Assembly: GCF_032452875.1 (NCBI RefSeq)
Contig: NC_083869.1
Coordinates: 124,440,001-124,504,000 of the forward strand
Direction of reading: 5' to 3'
DNA length: 64,000 bases
Origin: Bos javanicus
Taxonomy: Eukaryota > Chordata > Mammalia > Artiodactyla > Bovidae
This document shows, piece after piece, positions 56,158 to 64,000 of the stretch. The position numbers and the translations under genes were made by a program. The notes below the pieces were generated by a model that was not told where the DNA came from, did not search any database, and was given only the letters and a program-made list of their open reading frames with translations. The stretch's first letter is position 1; each line of letters starts with the position of its first letter.

Positions 56158-56842
56158 ACCAGGAATAATAACTACTGATACCATATATCTCCTGACATGA
56201 TGTGATGAGGACACATTACCTCTGTGGTATTCTCCGCAAAAATGCACAACCTATCTAACCATGGGAAAAAAAAAAAAAAACTGGCAAACTTAAAATAAAG
56301 GGCATTCAACCAAATACCCAGCTAGTATCTGCATCTGGGATGGGCGAAGGAGTTAAAAAAATACCCTTTACAGTTTAGGATGATTCATTAGTACTGTACA
56401 CTCCTGAAAGAAAAGATATTATAAAAATTTACAAAGATAAATGGATAAGTAAACATTAAATCCAAGAATGATTCACAGGAAGTATCTTTTAACAAATAAT
56501 TGTAATCAATGATTAGAACACAGAATAGGCATTTTAAAATCTCCTGGATAATATCTTAAGCTTATTTACTATGCAGAGGTAGGTTTACTATAAAGCTAAA
56601 GAAGCTTAAGCTTCAAGGTCCTCATTTGTATTGGTCCCTGCCAAGGCCAAGTGGTAGAAAAAAGACTGAATTATCTTTCTATGGTCTCTATAAAAATGAT
56701 ATTACAAAGTCATAATATGAAAATCTTTAGTAGCATGAATATAGGGGAAATTATAGCAGTGTATAAGGGAGTTAAAAAATATTATGCTATTTTTCTGAAT
56801 TTTGTGATGTTTGGGTTTTTCAGCTTTTAAAAGATATAGTTT
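56158..56842. other. Old unassigned repeat, then unique sequence
   Basis: 56158-56450 continues the old repeat seen left of the SINE; an A-run lies at 56264-56280. The rest is unrecognised. Confidence 0.35.
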
Positions 56843-56980
56843 AGGGAATTCCCTGGTGGTCCAGTGATCAGGATTCAGTGCTCTCACTGCCAGGGGCCCA
56901 GTTCAATCTCTGGTTGGGGAACTAACATCTTACAAGCCACTTGGCACAACCAACAGAAAAATAAATAAAATATATAATTT
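56843..56980 (+). mobile_element. CHR-type SINE, short form
   Basis: gggaattccctggtggtcca, gttcaatctctggttgggga and an A-rich tail. Confidence 0.9.
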
Positions 56981-57544
56981 TTTGTGGTTTATTTTCTCAT
57001 TCTGAATAAACATTTGTTTTTATCTCTAATTTTGTATTCTTTTTCTTTTAAAAGCCCCTGTTGTTAAGCATTTTGAATATGGATGGAATAATTTAGCCTG
57101 CCTCATACATTTAGTACCAAATATTCATTTAAGTATCTTTCCTCCTATCATAGATCTTCAGTATTATTCATAACCAGGTAAAGTAAACCGAAGTATGGAT
57201 CAAATTTCAATAGAACTTGTTTAGAACTTTTATTTCTAAACCCATCTTCAGCCAGGGAGAGACTACAAGTAACAAGGGTGATGAAATAGAAAAGAACATT
57301 TCATGGATAGGAAGTATAATATATTAAAAAAACACAAGAGGTTCATTTGCAATGACTATCAAGTTGAGCAAAACAGGGTACAGTTGAACAGTAAGAAGAT
57401 AATAAAAAGAAATTCAGTAAGCTCTTGGTAACTAACAGTGAAGATGGCTATGGCTGTCAGCCATAGCAAAAAACAGAAAATCATGCAGTCAAAGAGGAAA
57501 ACATGATTAAAACCAATCAAGGACAGTTCTACAAAATGTTAACA
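56981..57544. other. Unique intronic sequence with a short perfect palindrome
   Basis: gctatggctg and cagccatagc at 57447-57467 form a 10-bp perfect inverted repeat around one base. Nothing else recognised. Confidence 0.55.
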
Positions 57545-58100
57545 TAGAATTACCATAAGGCCTGGATCCACTCCTACGTACATACTCAGGAAAAATGAAA
57601 ACGTATGTTCACACAAAACACTGTACGTGATTGGTCACAGCAGCATTATTCATAACAGTCAACAAGTGAAAACACCCCAAATGTCCATCAGCTGATAACA
57701 TGATTAAATAAAATGCAGCATGGCCATACAATGGAATATTACTCAGCAATTAAAAGGTATGAGCTACTGATACACTACTGCACAGACAAACCCTAAAAAT
57801 GCTATGCTAACTGAAAGATGCTAACCACAAAAGGCCAGATATTGCATGATTCCATTTACAAGAAAAGTTCAGAACAGACCAATTTACAGAGACACAAAGT
57901 AGTTAGTGGTGCCTAGTGCTAGGATTATTACAGGTTGGGGAATGGGTATTGACTGCCAATGGGTACGGAGTTCTTTCTTGGGGGAGAAAAATAACCTAAA
58001 ATTAGATTGAGGTGACAGCTGCACACACTAGAAAACACTGAATTGTATATTTAAATGAGTATATTGTTAATTATATCTCAATAAAGCTATCAAAAATAAC
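57545..58100 (+). mobile_element. L1 LINE 3' end
   Basis: cacagcagcattattcataa, aatgtccatcagctgataac, atggaatattactcagcaat, gcatgattccatttacaaga and tgaattgtatatttaaatg, ending in an A-rich tail. Confidence 0.88.
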
Positions 58101-58164
58101 AAGGTCAGAAGATGTATAAATCAGAGAAGATGGATTTTACAGAAATGTCACTGAAAACCATAAT

Positions 58165-58206
58165 TATTTTTTATTCATTAAGTGCCCACTGTGTCCTGGC
58201 ACCAGG
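58165..58206 (-). repeat. MIR SINE, part 1 of 3
   Basis: Plus strand ttaagtgcccactgtgtcct; the same MIR resumes at 58424 and 58816. Confidence 0.7.
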
Positions 58207-58423
58207 TGTGTGTGTGTGTGTGCACGTGCTCAGTTGTGTCCAACTCTTTGCTGCCCCGTGGACTATAGCCCACCAGGCTCCTCTGTCCACAGAATTTTCC
58301 AGGCAAGAATACTAGAGTGGGTTACCATTTCCTACTCCAGGGGATCTTCCTGACCCAAGGATTGAACCTGTGTCTCTTGTGTCTCCTGTATCAGCAGGTG
58401 GCTTCTTTACCACTAGTGCCACC
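58207..58423 (-). mobile_element. Bov-tA SINE with GT-repeat tail, nested in MIR
   Basis: A (GT)n run complementing the tail, then cagttgtgtccaactctttg, with the head at the right. Confidence 0.92.
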
Positions 58424-58530
58424 ATATTATGTATTATTGCGTCTTTTCAGCAGTTCTAAAAGGCAGGTCATGTTAAACTTTATATAAATTTAACAAAGAG
58501 AGACTGAAAAATAGGGAGGCTAAGTTACTT
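58424..58530 (-). repeat. MIR SINE, part 2 of 3
   Basis: agttctaaaaggcaggtcat and atagggaggctaagttactt are the reverse MIR interior. Confidence 0.6.
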
Positions 58531-58540
58531 ATACACAGCT

Positions 58541-58815
58541 GCTGCTGCTGCTGCTGCTGCTAAGTCACTTTAGTTGTATCCGACTCTGTGCGACCCCATA
58601 GACGGCAGCCCACCAGGCTCCCCCGTCCCTGGGATTCTCCAGGCAAGAACACTGCAGTGGGTTGCCATTTCCTTCTCCAATGCATGAAAGTGAAAAGTGA
58701 AAGTGAAGTCGCACAGTCGTGTCCGACTCTTCACGACTCCATGGACTGCAGCCTACGAGGCTCCTCCATCCATGGGATTTTCCAGGCGAGAGTACTGGAG
58801 TGGGGCGCCATTGCC
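58541..58815 (-). mobile_element. Bov-A2 SINE with 10-bp target-site duplication, nested in MIR
   Basis: Complete dimer; seven CTG units (58539-58559) complement the tail. atacacagct flanks it at 58531-58540 and 58816-58825. Confidence 0.95.
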
Positions 58816-58890
58816 ATACACAGCTAAACAGTATCAGAGCCAGGATTATAAAGCAAGTTTGTGACTCCAAAGGTCTTTGACTCTGTTGTA
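58816..58890 (-). repeat. MIR SINE, part 3 of 3
   Basis: cagtatcagagccaggatta is the expected next MIR segment after the insertion. Confidence 0.65.
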
Positions 58891-59685
58891 CTTTTTCTAT
58901 ATTAAAACAAGCCAGGCCTTGTATCAATAGCCTAGTTATATGTCCCCCTCTGGAAATAATAGTCTGTGATACCAGAGACACTTCCTTTAACATTTACACT
59001 TAGACTGCTCAGAGCACCCGGTGTTCCATCTGGATCACAACAAGTTACATTTATTGCCACTGTGCTCAGCCCAACTCTGGACCTGATTAAGGACTAGGAT
59101 CTCTTCAAGCAAACCCTGAGATAAAATTACAACAAACGCAAAGGATAGCTCCTTAGGCATCCAACGATGTTAAGAATCAAAACATGGGGAGGGAATACTT
59201 ACTGAGAGCTATTTTGTGCCAAATTTCTGAGTTACAATCAGAGATTATATTATCTGAGATAAATGGTCAAAAAGAAGCTCTCCCTCCCACCTCTATTCCC
59301 AAACTCCTCTACTGTCTTTCTTTTTCCTACGAATGCTAATTATTAAGCTATGAGTAACAGTGGTCTCCCTTAAGGGTTGTATACACCTAGTGTTGATCAC
59401 AAGCAAGAAGTGGCTCCTCTCTCAAATATAACCAAAGGCTGGCAAAACAGAGAACCCCTTTTCACCTCTTGGCCTTCCCTGGGTAGAGCACTCTGTATAT
59501 GCTGTAGGCACTCTCAGGTAGAAATATTAGTTAAGACAGCTTCTGCCATGGGAAGGCAGACATGTGCGTTGCAGTTAAAAGGCGAGGCATCCCAAAAGAA
59601 AACCACCAATTAAAGAGGAGTTTTATCTTGTGAAACAGATTATACAGAAACATTCCAGTAACTCAGTGCTCATTTCTCTTTTGTA
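58891..59685. other. Unique intronic sequence
   Basis: Nothing recognised. Confidence 0.4.
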
Positions 59686-59776
59686 TCTCCTGGACAGAGG
59701 AGCCTGGTAGGAGGCCATCTATGGGGTCGCACAGAGTCGGACACGACTGAAGCGACTTAGCAGCAGCAGCAGCAGC
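59686..59776 (+). mobile_element. Bov-A2 SINE, 3' fragment
   Basis: cagaggagcctggtaggagg, gacacgactgaagcgactta and six AGC units. Confidence 0.9.
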
Positions 59777-61077
59777 CTTTAGCAAAGCCCTAAATGTTCC
59801 AGCCTGGTCTCAGCTGTGTACTACAAGAGTATTAAGAGAAGACTCACCTCTGGGGCTGAAAATTAAAAAGAAAGCAACACTCCCTGAGGCCAGCAAAGGA
59901 TTCCCCAGGGAAAGCTGAACCTTTAGGAACAAAAGTCCTTGCTGGGAGCTCCAATTATCCCACCCCATGTGCAGAATCTCCTTCAAAAGCCAACTCTGGA
60001 GGAGCCTGGCTCTTATTTACTAAGAGAGAAAGTAGTTTTTTTCTATCAAAACAGCCTAACTGTAAACTCAGGTCTATCTGATTCCAAAATCCATATTGTT
60101 ACTGGCTGCTATATCACACTGCCTCCGAAATAGTATTAACAGAAAACTGTTCAGCAAAAATATGGGAGAGAATGATTTAGGAGGAGGAGGAAGGGAAGCA
60201 GAGAGGAAAGGGAAGGAGGAGAAAAAGGGAAAGAGGGAGAGATTTCTCCAAAGCAATGAAAACAACTCATTGCAGACTGAATGTCAAAAATGGAAATAGT
60301 TAATAGTAATGTATGCACTTAGCATATATGAAGAGCAGTACCTACTATACAGCTAACATTTAACATGTGTTAATTCCTTTCCTTAAGAACAAAGAGCATA
60401 GTAGAAAAATGCCGTCTCAAGTTTTGGATTTTAAAGAAGTTAAAGTGTGATGACATTAGAACAGATACCCAACAGCAACGATGACAAAAACTCTATATCT
60501 CCTTCTTGAAAAAATACTCCGCAAGTGAAAAAAAACTGAATGGGGCTGACTATAAAGCTATTGATCAGTCCTCTGTTTCAAACAAAAAGAGGAACACATT
60601 ATCTCACTTCTCCAATATGTTTAAACACAGAAACACAAATTCACGAATTCATTAACTGCACAATCATTTACTGTTTTATTAGTCTACAGCAATAAGGTAG
60701 AACATCTTTTGTATCTTCTAAAAGTCAGAAAGATTCAAGGCACTTCAAATTTCAGGTGGCTTGTGTACAGTTCCCCTGCAAAAACACCCTCCCAACGAAC
60801 ACCAGCCAGACCTCTTCCTGTTTTTCAACCTCGTATGTTTACTTTCACATCTGCTGTGAAAGATAAAAGCAACAATGGGGACATCAACCACATGTCTGCG
60901 TCCTACCAACCCGGAAATGAAGCTCTGAAGCCAGAGGTGCTGTGAAATGGGTCTTTAGAAAACTCACACGCAAGCTTAAAACTCTTACAGCGTAGGTCTG
61001 AATCAAATCCAAAGGTAGACAAAACCATATATGTTTCTAAAGAGCTATATTGTATTTGAAAGAAAGTGGAAGTGTTA
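59777..61077. other. Unique intronic sequence with a purine-rich tract
   Basis: 60176-60247 is A/G-rich. An open frame at 60709-60945 has no recognisable family. Confidence 0.45.
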
Positions 61078-61276
61078 ATTCCTCAGTCATGTCCGACTCT
61101 TTGCAACCCCATGAACTGTAGCCCACCAGCCTCCTCTATCCATGGGATTCTCCAGGCAAGAATATTGGAGTGGGTTGCCATTTCCTGCTCCAGGGGACCT
61201 TCCTGATCCAGGGATCAAACCCAGGTCTCCAGCACTGCAGGCAGATTCTTTACCAACTGAGCACCATAGATGCCCA
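61078..61276 (-). mobile_element. Bov-tA SINE
   Basis: Full-length; the head complement at the right is degenerate (aactgagcaccatagatgcc). Confidence 0.9.
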
Positions 61277-61389
61277 ATTGAAGTATGGAAAACGTAAGGG
61301 GCAAGATATAAAAATTCTTCTTCTTAACCAAAGATTATTTTCCCCCCGTTCACAAGTCAGATTTTATCAAGGGTAAAAGGGAACTAACG

Positions 61390-61560
61390 TTCACTGATTA
61401 CCTGTAGATGACGGGCACACTGCAAGGTTTGTTTCTGTCATTATTATGTATTCTGTGTAATGTATCATCCTTATTTTATAGAAGAGTAAACTGAGGCATA
61501 GTAAAGTACTTTCACAAGATCACATCATTAAGAAATCATCTCAGACAGAAAGCCTGCATC
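61390..61560 (-). repeat. MIR SINE
   Basis: Plus strand: atccttattttatagaagag, taaactgaggcatagtaaag and cacaagatcacatcatt. Confidence 0.72.
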
Positions 61561-61614
61561 TCTCCTAACAAGTTTGTGGTTGTACTAAGTAAAGCAGCAG
61601 CAGTAAGGAATCTG

Positions 61615-61695
61615 GGGGTCTTCCCTTGGAGGTCCAGTGGTCTTAACCACTGCACGGGGCATAAGTTTGATCCCTGCTCAGGGAGTTAAGAATTC
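61615..61695 (+). mobile_element. CHR-type SINE fragment
   Basis: ggtcttcccttggaggtcca and agtttgatccctgctcaggg, lacking a clear tail. Confidence 0.78.
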
Positions 61696-61830
61696 GACTT
61701 TGAGGCCAATTTTCACTTGCTAATTATAAAACTTTGGACAAGTTACTTAACTTTTAACCTGCTACTTAAAATATAAAATGGGATGACTCACACCTACTTC
61801 ACAGGGCTGTGGTGAGGCTTAAATGTAAAA
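61696..61830 (+). repeat. MIR SINE
   Basis: ttggacaagttacttaactt, aaaatgggatgactcacacc and gggctgtggtgaggcttaa. Confidence 0.82.
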
Positions 61831-62060
61831 ATAATGGCTAACATTTATCTGGTGCCAGACACTGTCCCACATACCTCGCATATATTAACTCATTTAATCA
61901 TCATAACAACCTTAAAAGGTATTTTTTATCATCCACAGGTTATACAATGAGCAAACCGAGGTACAGAAGTAACTTGCCCAAGGTCACCACCAGTTTAAAA
62001 GTGACACACCAAGAAATTAAAACCAGGCATTCAAGCCCTCAGGCTCAAACCTTCAATACC
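61831..62060 (-). repeat. MIR SINE, opposite orientation to its neighbour
   Basis: Plus strand: ggctaacatttatctggtgc, taactcatttaatcatcata, gtaacttgcccaaggtcacc and aaaaccaggcattcaagcc. Confidence 0.85.
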
Positions 62061-62292
62061 TATGTCATCCCTATAAAGAACACAGTCCAGAGCACGGCTC
62101 ATAATAAGTCATCATTAAATACTAGCATTATTACTTTATCAAGCACATACAATGCCCCAGTAAATTGTGGCTGAAGGTGTTAAAACAAAGAGGCAGAACG
62201 TTAACCCAGGTTATACTCCATGCTCTTCCCATAACCATATGTCTTTTGGACCTAATGCCTCTATTCCTAAGCTTTAGGCATACACTCAGTCA

Positions 62293-62476
62293 TTTTTTTA
62301 ATTAATTAATTAATGTGACTGTGCCAGGTCTTAGCTGCAGCATGCAGGATTTTTGGTTGAGGCATGAGAACTCTTAGTTGTGGCATGTGGGATCTAGTTC
62401 CCTGACCAGGGATCGAACCCGGGCCTCCTGCATTGGGAGCACAGAGTCTTAGCTACTGGACCACCAGTGAAGACCT
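62293..62476 (-). mobile_element. CHR-type SINE
   Basis: ttcccgaccagg-type B-box complement (cctgaccagggatcgaaccc), gtggcatgtgggatctagtt and actggaccaccagtgaag at the right. Confidence 0.87.
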
Positions 62477-62590
62477 GCCCAGGCGTTTCTAATACTGGAT
62501 CACTAAACTTCCTTAGGAAAGAAGTCATGTCTTCTACATTTTTGTGATCACATACACCCACAAGGTCCTGCTCATTATAGATAATCAATT

Positions 62591-62812
62591 GGGTGTGTGT
62601 GCCCAATCGCTCAGTTGTGTCCAACTCTTTGTGACCCCATGGACTATAGCCTGCCAGGCTCCTCTGTCTACGGGATTTTCCACCAAGAATACTGGAGTGG
62701 GTTGCCACTTCCTTCTCCAGGGGATCTTCCAGACCCAGGGGCTGAACCCACATCTCCTGCATCTCCTGCACTGGCAGACAGATTCTTTACCACTGAGCCA
62801 CCTGGGAAGCCC
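62591..62812 (-). mobile_element. Bov-tA SINE
   Basis: Full-length, with a short GT run at the left and gccacctgggaagccc at the right. Confidence 0.92.
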
Positions 62813-62844
62813 AGACAACCAATTAATACATATTAATTAAATGA

Positions 62845-63394
62845 TCATGCCACTCCTCTGCTCAAAACCCTTGCAAAAATTCTCATCTCAGAAAAAAGTG
62901 CAGTCTGTAGCATAGCCACCAGGGCACCACACCAACTGTTCCTCCCACTGGCAGCCTCTCTGAACTCAGCTCCTACCATTTGCTCCTAGATGATCTTGAT
63001 CTTGCCATGCTGGCTTACTTAATGCTTCTCAAACACACCAAACATCCTTCACCTTTGCACCTGTTGCGCCTGGAATGCTCTTCTCCAGATACCATTCAGG
63101 ACTCTGCTCAAAAGTTACCTTACCAGAGAGGTTGTTTCTGACCACTGTACCTAAAATATCCACCCCACTTCCCTCCCTCTTCACTCCCTTGTTCTGCTTT
63201 CTCTGATCCTCACTAAAACCTTACATTTTATCCCTGATTTGTATACTTTGTTATTTGTCCTCTCCCACTAAATGTAAACTCCACAAGAACAGACATTTCT
63301 AATCTACTTTCTTCACTGTTATGTCCCAGTGTGCTTAGGATAGGACCTAGTAAATAGCAGATGATTCATAAATTTCTATTAAATTAATAAATGG
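62845..63394 (+). repeat. L2 LINE 3' region
   Basis: The longest L2 piece here: acctttgcacctgttgcgcc, ggaatgctcttctccagata, ctcaaaagttaccttacc, actaaatgtaaactccacaa and ataggacctagtaaatagca, in order. Confidence 0.92.
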
Positions 63395-63404
63395 TAGATG
63401 TATT

Positions 63405-63615
63405 GGGGCTTTCCCAAGGGCTCAGTGGGTAAAGAATTCACCTGCAATGCAGGAAATGTAGGAGATACAGGTTTGATTCCTGAGTCAGGAAGATCCCCTG
63501 GAGGAGGAAGCAGCAACCCACTCTAGTATTCTTGCCTGGGAAATCCCATGGATAGAGGAGCCTGGCAGGCTACAGTCCTTGGGGTTGCAAAGAGTTGGAC
63601 ACGACTGAGCACGCA
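63405..63615 (+). mobile_element. Bov-tA SINE with 10-bp target-site duplication
   Basis: ggggctttcccaagggctca to ggacacgactgagcacgca. tagatgtatt flanks it at 63395-63404 and 63616-63625. Confidence 0.94.
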
Positions 63616-63619
63616 TAGA

Positions 63620-64000
63620 TGTATTAGTTGTCTCCTGTCATATAACAAATTACCTCTGAAATTTGGTGATTTAAAACATAAACATTTATTGTCTCCATTT
63701 CTATGGATCAAGAATTCAAGCGCATGGCTTAGTCCGACACCTTTGATTCAGGGTCTCTGGTGAAGTTGCAGTCAAGCTGTCAACCAGGTTTACGCTCCTC
63801 TCAAAGCTCAACTCTGCCGGAAGAATCTGCTTCCAAGCTCACTTTCATGGTAGTTACTAACAGACTTGGTTTCTCACCATGTGGGCCTCTCCATAGGCTG
63901 CCTGAATGTTCTTAGGATATAGCAGCTGGTGATCCGAGTGACAGGAACAGAGCCAGAGATGAGAGATGAGAGAGCCCGAGGGAGAAACCACAGCCTTTTG
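63620..64000 (+). repeat. Old mammalian interspersed repeat, class not assigned
   Basis: tgtattagttgtctcctgtc, ataacaaattacctctgaaa and gatttaaaacataaacattt begin a widespread old repeat whose interior also appears at 1-139. It runs off the right edge. Confidence 0.5.

Noticed and set aside
60709..60945. Open frame of 78 codons in repeat-poor DNA
   Set aside because: No recognisable domain, splice context or codon signal; expected by chance.
1..64000. Regularly recurring 200-bp units as a CRISPR-like or tandem array
   Set aside because: They are dispersed Bov-tA, Bov-A2 and CHR SINEs in both orientations with target-site duplications; there is no regular spacing.

Overview
The window is mammalian nuclear DNA from a ruminant, most likely a bovid. 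Almost everything outside the exons is interspersed repeat, and the young layer is ruminant-specific. It consists of BovB (RTE-clade) LINE 3' ends, the BovB-derived Bov-A2 and Bov-tA SINEs, and the CHR-type tRNA-derived SINEs shared by cetaceans, hippos and ruminants. Beneath it lies the common mammalian layer of L1 3' ends, L2, MIR, MER5-like and Tigger-like DNA transposons, plus some old repeats I could not name. I cannot tell cattle, bison, sheep and goat apart from this sequence alone.

One protein-coding gene is supported: the 5' coding part of EPB41 (erythrocyte membrane protein 4.1, 4.1R), on the minus strand. Four consecutive coding exons with GT-AG splice sites read right to left: 13304-13781 (AUG1 and headpiece), 9879-10091 (end of headpiece, AUG2 and start of the FERM domain), 7117-7221 (FERM F1 lobe, 35 codons) and 4188-4230 (43 nt). 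Joined, they keep one open frame of 277 codons plus one base. The next FERM exon is not visible in 1-4187. The two-start architecture is preserved: AUG1 sits in a 17-nt segment bounded by two alternative 3' splice sites, and AUG2 (Met-His-Cys-Lys) lies in the second coding exon.

From 13782 to 64000 the sequence looks like the long first intron(s) upstream of AUG1. I found no CpG-rich promoter and no second gene there. A repeat-poor island at about 42.67-44.04 kb carries a strong minus-strand splice donor and is offered as a speculative alternative 5' exon.

Layout: 1-4187, intron 6 side with BovB, Bov-tA and CHR copies; 4188-13781, the EPB41 exons and their introns; 14.7-16.4 kb, BovB, L2 and Bov-A2; 19.9-22.3 kb, an L1 3' end split by a 1.6-kb BovB carrying a broken reverse transcriptase; 23.0-27.5 kb, BovB and Bov-tA, some nested; 28-36 kb, CHR, L1, L2, Tigger-like and BovB; 37.5-42.7 kb, L1 3' ends cut by Bov-tA, then CHR-2 and L2; 42.7-46.6 kb, mostly unique; 46.6-58.9 kb, L1, CHR-2, Bov-tA and a MIR split twice; 58.9-64 kb, unique blocks, MIR, L2 and Bov-tA.

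I found no sign of a novel molecular system. The most useful observations are the EPB41 start-codon and splicing architecture, a potential G-quadruplex in intron 5, two double-headed Bov-tA SINEs with intact target-site duplications, and inverted SINE pairs likely to form double-stranded RNA. All repeat edges were judged by eye and are good to roughly 10 bases unless a target-site duplication is given.
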